Shown one piece after another: positions 1-6,942 of a stretch of DNA of 19,214 nucleotides. The stretch comes from Clostridiaceae bacterium (GTDB taxonomy: Bacteria > Bacillota > Clostridia > DSM-8532). Both the position numbers and the translations under genes were made by a program. Positions within the stretch are counted from its first letter, which is position 1. Every line of letters begins with the position of its first letter. The stretch lies in NCBI GenBank assembly GCA_025361665.1, contig JANYKF010000103.1, positions 1-19,214 on the forward strand, written 5' to 3'. The notes under the pieces are model-generated. The model was not told the origin of the DNA and did not search any database. It was given only the letters and a program-made list of their open reading frames with translations.

Positions 1-1
1 C

Positions 2-958
2 GACCCGGCATTGAGAAAAATCAACGCCGCTCATAAACTCGGCAAGCTCATCAAATACCGGGAAGGCAGTTCCCGTTTCGGTTCCCCGGATTATGACTTT
101 ACCGCGGATCTTGTTGAGGAGATGTTCTCTCTCTCGATAGACGATTTCATCTATATTTATCCCGAAAGTTTCAAGAAAATTGTTGACGAATTCGGCGGGG
201 TGCGGGTGGATATTCCATATTCCATGCGCTACAGCGATCCCATACAGGATTTGAAAATCGACCTCAAGGCGGGTATGCAATTGCTGGACGGTTACAATGC
301 GGAAGGATTCGTCCGGTTTCGAAAAGGGTACAACGGAAGCGGGAAATGGTTTGAAATCGGCGATCTCGGCCGCAAGGAGAACCAGAACATCTTCGTGAAG
401 GCGTTCATGGAACAGAACCTGACGTTGGGCAAGATGGGAAAAATCATCAGTCTGGCAAACCGGTATACGGAATTCATGGAGACCAGTTTGACCGGAGCTA
501 CGAAGATCGGGGATTATGCGCAATTGGGCTCGAATTTGATTGCGAAGAAGTTTGTCACCGAGTCTGTCGTTCTTGAAACCATGTATCAGAAAATATTCGG
601 GTCTGAGCAGTTCGTACTCGCTCCCGGTGTGAAAAATGCCAAAACCGGTGCTGAATCTGGCACCGGCCAAAGCAAGCCGTCTGCTGTGAAGCCGCCGAAA
701 GCAAAGCCGGATTCCGCTGCTGCAACGACGGAGGGTGGGGTTGGTATTCCAGATCCGGCCGCGAGTCCCAGTGCTTCTCCGGCTGCCTCAGAATCTGCAT
801 CCCCGGATGCACCGGCCAATCCTGAGCCAACTGCATCCCCGGATGGATCGGCCAGTCCGGAGGCATCGGCTGTTCCGGTTGCGTTGGCCAGTCCGGAGGC
901 AATTGCAGCACCTGCAGCAGCAGCATCTCCCACCGCATCAGTGCCTCCTGCCCCTTAG
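2..958 (+). CDS. LytR-CpsA-Psr (LCP) family protein, 5'-truncated by the window edge
   Basis: This is the C-terminal part of an LCP phosphotransferase, the family that attaches undecaprenyl-linked anionic polymers to peptidoglycan outside the membrane. The frame is open from base 2, so the start, membrane anchor and first catalytic residues lie outside the window; a TTG at 11 is probably internal. Visible family marks are the KINAAHKLG segment near the edge, the segment from DFIYIYP through VDEFGGVRVDIP, the stretch LLDGYNAEGFVRFRKG and the GDLGRKENQ motif resembling the conserved D-x-x-R-x-x-R/K-Q region. The domain ends near residue 210. The last about 65 residues are Ala/Ser/Pro repeats (see the repeat at 761-940), probably a wall-spanning or disordered tail. 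It is followed 57 bp later by the transketolase gene, which is functionally unrelated. The family call is firm; the polymer attached is unknown. Confidence 0.85.
   Translation, partial: DPALRKINAAHKLGKLIKYREGSSRFGSPDYDFTADLVEEMFSLSIDDFIYIYPESFKKIVDEFGGVRVDIPYSMRYSDPIQDLKIDLKAGMQLLDGYNAEGFVRFRKGYNGSGKWFEIGDLGRKENQNIFVKAFMEQNLTLGKMGKIISLANRYTEFMETSLTGATKIGDYAQLGSNLIAKKFVTESVVLETMYQKIFGSEQFVLAPGVKNAKTGAESGTGQSKPSAVKPPKAKPDSAAATTEGGVGIPDPAASPSASPAASESASPDAPANPEPTASPDGSASPEASAVPVALASPEAIAAPAAAASPTASVPPAP
761..940 (+). repeat. 36-bp in-frame tandem repeat, five units, encoding a 12-aa Ala/Ser/Pro repeat
   Basis: Units begin at 761, 797, 833, 869 and 905, each exactly 36 bp. They encode ASPSASPAASES, ASPDAPANPEPT, ASPDGSASPEAS, AVPVALASPEAI and AAPAAAASPTAS, followed by VPPAP and the stop. 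Units 2 and 3 share their first 13 bases, and units 3 and 4 share a 17-base core containing GGCCAGTCCGGAGGCA. The repeat is degenerate, so it has been kept under selection or is old. Confidence 0.85.
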
Positions 959-1015
959 GACGTCTCAAAAGCAGAAGTTCAAGTTCCATAATCCAGTCAT
1001 GATGGGGGTATTCAC

Positions 1016-1867
1016 ATGATCTCAAACGAACAGATCCTGGCCATGGACTTGCTGGCATGGAAGATTCGAAGCCGGGTGATAGAAATGATCGGCATCGGAA
1101 AAATAGGCCATATCGGAGGTTCCATGTCCGTTGCGGAAATATTGGCGGCCCTGTACGGGTACAAGATGCGGCATGATCCGAAAGCGCCGGCTTGTCCCAC
1201 CCGTGACCGGTTTGTCATGAGCAAGGGCCATGCCGCGTTGGCCCAATATGCCGCATTGGCTGAATTCGGATATTTCCCGCTCTCGGAACTCTCGAAAGTG
1301 AAGACGCTTGGCGCCATGCTGCAGGGACATCCCGATCTGCGACTGACGCCGGGAATTGAAGCAAACACCGGCTCACTCGGACAAGGCTTGTCCATAGCTG
1401 TCGGCATGGCGCTCGGATTGCGGCTGGACGGCTATGGAAGCCGAATCTACTGCGTTGTCGGAGATGGTGAAATCGCGGAAGGCCAGATATGGGAAGCCGC
1501 CATGGCCGCTTCCAACTTCAAGCTGGACAACCTGGTCGTCTTTGTGGACTATAATAGGATTCAGGCGACCGATAGGGTTGAAAAGCGCTTCAATTCCAAT
1601 CCGATGGCTTGTAAATGGGAAGCATTCGGGTGGAAGGTTCTAGAGACAGATGGCCATGACGCAAGGCAAATCTGTGAAGCTCTCGACAATGCGGAGCAGA
1701 TCAAGGGAGTACCGACGGCCATTGTCGCGCATACCGTCAAGGGCAAGGGCATCCCTTTTGCGGAAGACACTGCCGCGTTCCACAACGGCAGCATGACGGA
1801 AGAACAGTACAATCTGGCTGTGCGGCTGCTGGATGCGAAGAAAGAGGCGTTCGCATGCGACATTTGA
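1016..1867 (+). CDS. Transketolase, N-terminal subunit (split enzyme)
   Basis: This is the thiamine-diphosphate-binding half of a two-subunit transketolase, which moves two-carbon ketol units between sugar phosphates in the cytoplasm. The 283-residue length is normal for the split N-terminal subunit. Visible motifs are GHIGGSMS (residues 31-38), MSKGHAALAQY (68-78), GHPD (104-107), the segment ending GSLGQGLSIAVGMAL (119-133), and the ThDP/Mg motif GDGEIAEGQIWEA (149-161) followed by YNRIQ. The ATG at 1016 has a GGGGG-type RBS at about 1003-1008. The C-terminal half follows after 49 bp. Some split transketolases are specialised for unusual sugar phosphates (for example apulose 4-phosphate), so the general pentose-phosphate role is not certain. 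Confidence 0.93.
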   Translation: MISNEQILAMDLLAWKIRSRVIEMIGIGKIGHIGGSMSVAEILAALYGYKMRHDPKAPACPTRDRFVMSKGHAALAQYAALAEFGYFPLSELSKVKTLGAMLQGHPDLRLTPGIEANTGSLGQGLSIAVGMALGLRLDGYGSRIYCVVGDGEIAEGQIWEAAMAASNFKLDNLVVFVDYNRIQATDRVEKRFNSNPMACKWEAFGWKVLETDGHDARQICEALDNAEQIKGVPTAIVAHTVKGKGIPFAEDTAAFHNGSMTEEQYNLAVRLLDAKKEAFACDI

Positions 1868-1916
1868 TGCTGCAGGGTCCGATTCAGCCGCATGGACCGA
1901 TGAGGGGGGTATCCGG

Positions 1917-2864
1917 ATGCAAAATCTGAATCAACGCAAGGCATATGGAGAAATGCTTGTAAAAATGGGTGCTGAAAACGAAAAGATTGTCGTTTTGGAG
2001 GCCGATCTCGGCAAGTCCACCATGAGCATCCTGTTTCAGGATCGATACCCGCAGCGCTACTTTGAAATGGGGATCGCGGAAGCCAGCATGATCTCTACGG
2101 CTGCGGGATTGGCCCTAACCGGGAAGATTCCGTTTGCCAGTTCATTTGCCGTTTTTGCAACGGGGCGCGCTTATGACCAAATCCGCACCAGTGTCTGCAT
2201 CCCTCATCTGAACGTGAAAATCTGCGGTTCAAGTGCCGGCCTGTCCGATTTCGGAGACGGATCCACACACCAGAGCATCGATGACATCACACTGATGCGG
2301 GTTCTGCCGAATATGAACGTATTCTCCCCTGTCGATGCCCTTGAAACGGAAAAAATCATGGAAGCCATGATGAAAATCGAGGGTCCCTGCTATCTGCGGG
2401 TCAACCGGAATGACTTGCCGATTCTGACGGAAAGAGGACAGCCATTCGCCGTCGGCGATGTTTATCCGGTCAAAAAAGATGGCGACATCACGCTGTTCGC
2501 GACAGGCGTCATGGTATCCGTCGGTCTTTCTGCAGCTGCAATGCTTGCGGAAGAGGGCATCAGCCTCAGCGTATTCAACGTCCCTACGATCAAGCCGCTC
2601 AACGTGGTGAGTTTGCTTTCGGCGCTCGAAGGCAGCAGGGCCTTTGTGACCGCGGAAGAGCACAGCATGACGGGGGGCATGGGCAGTGCCATTCTGGAGG
2701 CGCTTTCCGGGCATTGCACGCTTCCTTCGAAGCTTCTGGGAATCAAGGATCAGTTCGGAACATCCGCTCAAGGATATCGGGAACTTCTGGACCATTACGG
2801 ACTGAATGCGGCTGCGATTGCGGAAGCGGTTCGCACGTTGCATGAACGGGGGATCGGGCAATGA
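1917..2864 (+). CDS. Transketolase, C-terminal subunit (split enzyme)
   Basis: This is the pyrimidine-binding plus C-terminal half that pairs with the protein encoded immediately upstream to form transketolase. I chose the ATG at 1917 because it follows a GAGGGGGGT RBS at 1902-1910 and begins with the usual NQRKAYGEMLVKMG sequence; an upstream in-frame extension to 1833 would overlap the preceding gene and lacks family similarity. The resulting 315 residues is a normal length. Glu55 in MGIAEASM is the conserved glutamate that activates the thiazolium cofactor, and GSTHQSIDDI is the conserved substrate/cofactor loop. The stop overlaps the next gene by 4 bp (ATGA), so the two are translationally coupled. 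Confidence 0.93.
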   Translation: MQNLNQRKAYGEMLVKMGAENEKIVVLEADLGKSTMSILFQDRYPQRYFEMGIAEASMISTAAGLALTGKIPFASSFAVFATGRAYDQIRTSVCIPHLNVKICGSSAGLSDFGDGSTHQSIDDITLMRVLPNMNVFSPVDALETEKIMEAMMKIEGPCYLRVNRNDLPILTERGQPFAVGDVYPVKKDGDITLFATGVMVSVGLSAAAMLAEEGISLSVFNVPTIKPLNVVSLLSALEGSRAFVTAEEHSMTGGMGSAILEALSGHCTLPSKLLGIKDQFGTSAQGYRELLDHYGLNAAAIAEAVRTLHERGIGQ

Positions 2865-3754
2865 AGAAAATCGGTTTCATCGGACTTGGTATCATGGGTC
2901 ATCCCATGGCGAAAAATCTTCTGAAAAAAGGGTACCCCCTGATTGTATTCGATCTCAGCGGAGAAGCCGTTTCGGATGTAGTGTCGAATGGTGCTGAAGC
3001 GGCTGCCTCCGTTTCCGAGGTTGTGCAGGCGGCGGACACCCTCATCACCATGCTCCCGAACTCCCCGCAGGTGGAAGATGTCGCATTGGGATCGGGTGGA
3101 ATCGCAGATCATGCCAAACCGGGCACACTGCTCATCGACATGTCTTCCATCGCACCCCTGGCTGCTCAGAAGATCGCGGCAAAGTTGAAGGAAAAGGGCA
3201 TCCGCATGATGGATGCGCCTGTCAGCGGCGGCGAGCCCAAGGCAATTGACGGAACGCTGTCCATCATGTGCGGCGGCACTGCGGAAGACTTCGCCGAGGC
3301 AAAGCCCATTCTGGACTGCCTGGGCGCGTCCGCAGTCCTTGTCGGCGGCATCGGTGCCGGGAACATCACGAAGCTGGCGAACCAGATCATTGTCGCCGTC
3401 AATATCGCCGCTGTTTCGGAAGCATTCACGCTTGCGACAAAAGCGGGGGTTGATCCGCAACTCGTCTTTGAAGCCATCAAGGGTGGCCTGGCCGGCAGCA
3501 CGGTCATGAACGCAAAGGTGCCGATGATGCTTTCAGGCAATGCCAAACCCGGTTTCAAGGTCGACCTGCACATCAAGGACCTGACCAATGCCATGGATAC
3601 GGCCGAGGCGATCGACGCGCCTTCCATCCTGACGCAGGAGGCGCTGAAGATGCTGCAGCACCTTCATGACAATGGGGAAGGGCAGAGCGACCATTCGGCC
3701 ATTGCGCATTTCTATGAAAAGCTGGCCGGGATTGAGATTCGATCGAAAGGGTAA
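2861..3754 (+). CDS. NAD(P)-dependent 2-hydroxy-3-oxopropionate (tartronate semialdehyde) reductase-like beta-hydroxyacid dehydrogenase
   Basis: The 297-residue protein belongs to the 3-hydroxyisobutyrate/6-phosphogluconate dehydrogenase superfamily and resembles GarR/GlxR, which reduces tartronate semialdehyde to D-glycerate. It has the N-terminal nucleotide motif GFIGLGIMGHPMAKNL (5-20), the substrate motif DAPVSGGEPKA (118-128), and the catalytic lysine Lys171 in GNITKLANQ. The C-terminal domain has the family's KDLTNAMDTA stretch. It overlaps the transketolase stop codon by 4 bp and so belongs to the same transcript. The neighbouring transketolase and SDR suggest a sugar or sugar-acid degradation route. 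Other family members reduce 3-hydroxyisobutyrate or succinic semialdehyde, so the exact substrate is inferred. Confidence 0.85.
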   Translation: MKKIGFIGLGIMGHPMAKNLLKKGYPLIVFDLSGEAVSDVVSNGAEAAASVSEVVQAADTLITMLPNSPQVEDVALGSGGIADHAKPGTLLIDMSSIAPLAAQKIAAKLKEKGIRMMDAPVSGGEPKAIDGTLSIMCGGTAEDFAEAKPILDCLGASAVLVGGIGAGNITKLANQIIVAVNIAAVSEAFTLATKAGVDPQLVFEAIKGGLAGSTVMNAKVPMMLSGNAKPGFKVDLHIKDLTNAMDTAEAIDAPSILTQEALKMLQHLHDNGEGQSDHSAIAHFYEKLAGIEIRSKG

Positions 3755-3763
3755 GTGCGATTA

Positions 3764-3796
3764 TACTGCAGCAACCCGCCAAAGCGAACTGCAGTA
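3764..3796. promoter_or_regulatory. Inverted repeat TACTGCAG/CTGCAGTA in the spacer before the SDR gene
   Basis: Eight-base arms at 3764-3771 and 3789-3796 flank a 17-base loop, just after the GarR-like stop codon. There is no T-tract, so it is not a standard intrinsic terminator. It could be an operator or an mRNA processing or stabilising hairpin. Confidence 0.35.
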
Positions 3797-3818
3797 AGGT
3801 TTTCCGTGACATACTCTA

Positions 3819-3831
3819 CGATGATTCATCG
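3819..3831. promoter_or_regulatory. 13-bp palindrome CGATGA-T-TCATCG upstream of the SDR gene
   Basis: A perfect 6-bp dyad around a single central base lies 15 bp upstream of the RBS of the SDR gene. The size is compatible with a repressor half-site pair, but no regulator gene is present in the window to link it to. Confidence 0.3.
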
Positions 3832-3859
3832 GGTTTTCAGACGACTGGAGGAAAATGAT

Positions 3860-4663
3860 ATGAGCATATCGGAAAACCTGGAGAAGCTTTTCTCCCTGCA
3901 GGGCAAGGTTGTTTTGCTGACCGGCTCGGCTGGTGGAATCGGAAGCGAATTGGCCAGGGGTCTGGCAGGGGTCGGGGCGGAATTGGCGCTTGCCGATTTG
4001 GCCATGCCGCCACTGCAGGCGTTGGCGGATGAACTGGGAGGCGGAGGTCATGCCGGGTACGTCCTCGACATCTCCGATTTGGATTCCATCAGTCAATGCG
4101 TCCATGACATCCTTTTCCGGCATGGGCGCATCGATGTGCTGATCAACTGTGCCGGCATCAACAAGCGCGAAGGGTTTCTGGATGTGGAAGAAGCGACCTA
4201 TGACCGGATTATGGGCGTCAACCTGAAAGGCCTGTACTTTCTGACCCAGGCTGTCGTCAGGGAAAGCATGATGAAAACCGGGGGGAAGATCATCAACATG
4301 GCGTCCTATAATTCGACATCCATGCTTGGAGGAGTATCGGTGTATGGTGCCACCAAAAGCGCAGTTGCCGCACTCACCCGCTCCATGGCCATCGAATGGG
4401 CGAAGTTCAACATCCAGGCCAATGCGATTGCGCCGGGTCACATCCTGACCCCGCTGACGGCCATCACCTGGGCCAACGAGCACAGGGCCGGTTATCTACG
4501 GGAACGCATTTCGGCTGAGCGTCCCGGGCTCCCGGCTGAACTTGTCGGCATTACGGTCCTTCTTGCATCCGGCGCATCCAACTACATGACCGGTGCTCTG
4601 ATCAATGTCGATGGCGGTGCCATCGCCGGGGGCAAGCCCTGGCAGTTCGATACGAAGTATTGA
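3860..4663 (+). CDS. Short-chain dehydrogenase/reductase, gluconate 5-dehydrogenase-like
   Basis: A classical SDR oxidoreductase of 267 residues. I chose the ATG at 3860 because GGAGG at 3847-3851 sits 8 bases upstream; the longer frame from 3755 has no family similarity in its first 35 residues. The Rossmann motif TGSAGGIG is at 21-28, Asp46 at the end of beta-2 suggests NAD(H) preference, NCAG is at 96-99, Ser149 and Tyr162-x3-Lys166 form the catalytic triad, and the C-terminal NVDGG is present. Overall it resembles 2-deoxy-gluconate 3-dehydrogenase/gluconate 5-dehydrogenase proteins. It follows the GarR-like gene by about 100 bp in a spacer with two dyads. Its TGA stop codon is the first three bases of a repeat element copy at 4661. 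Confidence 0.88.
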   Translation: MSISENLEKLFSLQGKVVLLTGSAGGIGSELARGLAGVGAELALADLAMPPLQALADELGGGGHAGYVLDISDLDSISQCVHDILFRHGRIDVLINCAGINKREGFLDVEEATYDRIMGVNLKGLYFLTQAVVRESMMKTGGKIINMASYNSTSMLGGVSVYGATKSAVAALTRSMAIEWAKFNIQANAIAPGHILTPLTAITWANEHRAGYLRERISAERPGLPAELVGITVLLASGASNYMTGALINVDGGAIAGGKPWQFDTKY

Positions 4664-4731
4664 TTCTGGTGTAAAAACTCACTTTTGTGATTTTTCATGC
4701 AGGATGTCTCTGACATCCTGCATGTTGAAGG
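4661..4731 (+). repeat. Right-truncated copy of the multi-hairpin repeat element
   Basis: This 71-bp stretch aligns without gaps to the left end (18953-19023) of the full element, with 62 of 71 positions identical by manual count. It holds the same 15-base terminal sequence TGATTCTGGTGTAAA, hairpin 1 (4673-4696, loop TTTT) and hairpin 2 (4697-4723, a perfect 12-bp stem around loop TCT). Similarity ends after TTGAAGG, and no matching right terminus ACACCAGAATCA occurs downstream, so this copy is truncated or decayed. Two stem pairs in hairpin 1 differ between copies in a compensatory way. Confidence 0.85.
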
Positions 4732-4818
4732 TATGCCAAAGCACTGGAGACAAGAGAATGCAGTATCGCCTCAATAGGCGGGCCGATGCAATATGAGGGA
4801 ACAGGAAGGGTTGAAATT

Positions 4819-5625
4819 TTGGGGAAGTATGATGGTTACCTGCTTTTGAGTGATATGGACGGTACACTGCTCTCTCCGGACGGTACGGTTTCCGAAGGGA
4901 ACCGAGCGGCTATTTTGGCATTCGTGCAGGGCGGAGGTCTTTTTTCGATCGCGACTGGGCGCACCCACTATTCCGCATGGACGCAAGTCCATGATTTGCC
5001 AATCAACTGCCCAGCCATTATTTACAACGGTGGTGCTGTATATGATTTTCAAAAGCAGGAGTTCCTGCAATCCCGCTGTTTCCAGCGTTCTGAAGTGGAG
5101 GAATGCCTCGTGGACGTGATGGCCCTTTTTCCGGACATCACGGTGATGGCCTTCGAGAGGGATCGCATCGCCGTCCTTTCGGGGGGTGAATGGGTGGATG
5201 GCCTGCCTGTGGAAGAGCAGCCCCATTTTGCCAGGACAAAGATTGCAGATGTGCATGATGACGTGTTCAAGCTGATTTTCATTTCAGCGGAATTGCGTTT
5301 GGTGGAACTTCGGTCATTTCTGAGCGCTCATTCCATGGCAGACAGATCTGAAATGGTGCTGACTTCGGACAATTGCCTGGAATTGCTGCCCAAGGGCATT
5401 TCCAAGGGAATGGCGCTGGAATGGCTTCACCAGCATCTGGGGATACCGATTGAGAAGACCATCGCCATCGGGGACTACGAAAATGATGCCGAGATGCTCC
5501 GTGCGGCCGGCATATCTGCAGCTCCCAAAAATGCGCATCCTGACATTCTGGCTTTGGCGGACATCGTGGTCTCGGATCACGGAGAGGACGCTGTGGCAGA
5601 TTTGATCCGGAAAGTGTTCGGATAG
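4819..5625 (+). CDS. HAD-superfamily phosphatase, Cof-type (class IIB)
   Basis: A cytoplasmic haloacid-dehalogenase phosphohydrolase of the Cof/YidA group, which dephosphorylates sugar phosphates and related small phosphoesters. I prefer the TTG at 4819 (268 aa): AGGAAGGG at 4802-4810 is well spaced, and the start then reads MGKYDGYLLLSDMDGT, putting the catalytic DMDGT at residues 12-16 as is usual for the family. An ATG at 4786 in the same frame is possible but has a poor RBS. Motif IV, GDYENDAEML, and the following AAPKNAHPDI are clear near the C-terminus; a C2-type cap lies between. It is separated from the SDR gene by the truncated repeat and converges with the GNAT gene, whose stop lies 24 bp away. 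The substrate cannot be read from sequence. Confidence 0.88.
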   Translation: MGKYDGYLLLSDMDGTLLSPDGTVSEGNRAAILAFVQGGGLFSIATGRTHYSAWTQVHDLPINCPAIIYNGGAVYDFQKQEFLQSRCFQRSEVEECLVDVMALFPDITVMAFERDRIAVLSGGEWVDGLPVEEQPHFARTKIADVHDDVFKLIFISAELRLVELRSFLSAHSMADRSEMVLTSDNCLELLPKGISKGMALEWLHQHLGIPIEKTIAIGDYENDAEMLRAAGISAAPKNAHPDILALADIVVSDHGEDAVADLIRKVFG

Positions 5626-5649
5626 GGCTTTCAGGCAGTCAACAGGCAG

Positions 5650-6381
5650 TCAGGCTTTTGGCCGCCATGACATCACCTTGTATTCAAGCGTTTCGGGAAA
5701 AACTTCGATTCGCTCATCGACTGTGAAGCCGTAGTGTTCATAGATGGGAATATTATCTGGCGTTTCCGTGTTGAGGACCACGATGCGCCCTTGAGTGCGC
5801 GCCGCTTCAAGCAACGGCCGCATCATGCGCCCCATCGAGCCCTTTCCCTGCAATTCCGGCCGTACTGCGATAAAGTCAAGGGAAAGGTATGGCAGATCCG
5901 GTTCATATCGTTTGTAACTGTCATGAAGTTTTTTGTATGACCAGCGAACCTTCCTGGAGCGGCGCAGCAATTCACCGATTTTCGTGATGCGTGCGATCCG
6001 GAACGGCATGGCCAATGCTTTCAGGACACCCCGAAAAATGCCGAAGAACTTTCGTGAGCCGTTGCGTGAGGCATCTGTTCCTCTATCACCCTTTTTCCGC
6101 GACAGGCCCATCACAAGCACGCCTTCCAGTTTTTCCGACGTGGCAAGTATCTCGCTGGTATAGTACATCAGATTCAGCATAGTCCCGTAGATGATGCGAA
6201 AAGCTTTGTGCCTGGCATCGGCATCCGGGAAAAGATAGCGGTTGAATGGATCATTTCGGAACGCATCCGCGAGTACATCTGCAACAGCGGGGAGTTCCCG
6301 TTTTATGACCCTGTGAAGTCCACCGGGGATTTCAGTTTTCACAATGTCTTTTTCTGGTTTGGCCGGGTTTCCACGAATCAT
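5650..6381 (-). CDS. GNAT family N-acetyltransferase
   Basis: A 243-residue GCN5-related acetyltransferase. The start at 6381 was chosen because AAAGGA lies about 6 bases upstream on the minus strand and the sequence MIRGNPAKPEKDIVKTEI precedes the domain; the frame stays open much further upstream but without RBS or similarity. The acetyl-CoA-binding core is LSLDFIAVRPELQGKGSMGRMM, with the QGKGSMG pyrophosphate loop at 178-184, followed by a beta-strand and NIPIYEHYGFTVDE, the typical motif B end. An insertion rich in basic residues sits between about 95 and 150. It resembles acetyltransferases of the Firmicute YkkB/puromycin-type group, but the acceptor is unknown. It is transcribed alone and converges with the HAD gene. 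Confidence 0.85.
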   Translation of the reverse strand: MIRGNPAKPEKDIVKTEIPGGLHRVIKRELPAVADVLADAFRNDPFNRYLFPDADARHKAFRIIYGTMLNLMYYTSEILATSEKLEGVLVMGLSRKKGDRGTDASRNGSRKFFGIFRGVLKALAMPFRIARITKIGELLRRSRKVRWSYKKLHDSYKRYEPDLPYLSLDFIAVRPELQGKGSMGRMMRPLLEAARTQGRIVVLNTETPDNIPIYEHYGFTVDERIEVFPETLEYKVMSWRPKA

Positions 6382-6607
6382 GGAGATTCCTTTCAAGACT
6401 GGAGTGCCCGTGTTCTGCATTTTCTTATTCTTTGACCGGCAGGTCATATCGGGTAAGCTGCTGCAACCAGCCCGCTCCATTCCATGATACCTGATGATGC
6501 CCCGGCAGGGACGGAACATGCCGGCTCTGAAGATTTCCGCAAACCCGATATGATGCAGATTGTCCTGGAGACAGTGGATTTTCATTTTTGAAATAGAGGA
6601 GATGCTT

Positions 6608-6829
6608 ATGAAAGTCGGAAAAGCCCATATCAACCACGCGGTCGAACAGATTGTCAGACTTTGTGCCATCCCCCTGCACGGACTCGTCGGTCCAGGCGTA
6701 TATGCATCGCACGGTTATGAACGTACACATCGGGAAGGGGTGGAGAATACACTGAAGCTGCTGGCTGCCTACATCCAGGAGCCGATGCCGGAATCCGGCT
6801 GGGAAGACGGGCATGATGGGGAAACATGA
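6608..6829 (+). CDS. Small hypothetical protein, 73 aa
   Basis: I do not recognise this ORF. The ATG at 6608 follows GAGGAG at 6596-6601 with a 6-base gap, which is the main support for it being real. The product is soluble-looking, with no signal peptide or transmembrane segment: MKVGKAHINHAVEQIVRL suggests an amphipathic helix, the middle contains VGPGVYASHGYERTH, and the end is acidic (ESGWEDGHDGET). It stands alone between the minus-strand GNAT gene and fabV. A hairpin overlaps its stop codon. It could be a genuine small gene or a chance ORF. Confidence 0.45.
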   Translation: MKVGKAHINHAVEQIVRLCAIPLHGLVGPGVYASHGYERTHREGVENTLKLLAAYIQEPMPESGWEDGHDGET

Positions 6830-6864
6830 CCGCTGTGGCTTCCGGACGGATGTCTGGCCGGTCA
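6827..6864 (+). terminator. Two-part stem-loop overlapping the stop codon of the 73-aa ORF
   Basis: An outer stem TGACCG/CGGTCA (6827-6832 with 6859-6864) encloses an inner stem CCGGAC/GTCTGG (6842-6847 with 6852-6857, one G-T pair) with loop GGAT. No T-tract follows, so it is only a possible terminator or attenuator upstream of fabV. Confidence 0.3.
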
Positions 6865-6942
6865 AGATATGGTAGACTAGAGATGCTTCACAGGGATGCC
6901 GTACGATTATAGGTGACAAAATCAGGATAGACGGGGTGCCAT

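Noticed and set aside
5632..5655. Short direct repeat CAGGCAGTCA twice (12-bp period) between the HAD and GNAT genes
   Set aside because: It has only two short units; it could be chance, although it also lies at gene 3' ends.
6425..6919. 164-aa minus-strand ORF and the N-terminal extension of the GNAT frame to 6669
   Set aside because: Neither has a plausible RBS or family similarity, and the GNAT start at 6381 has a good RBS.
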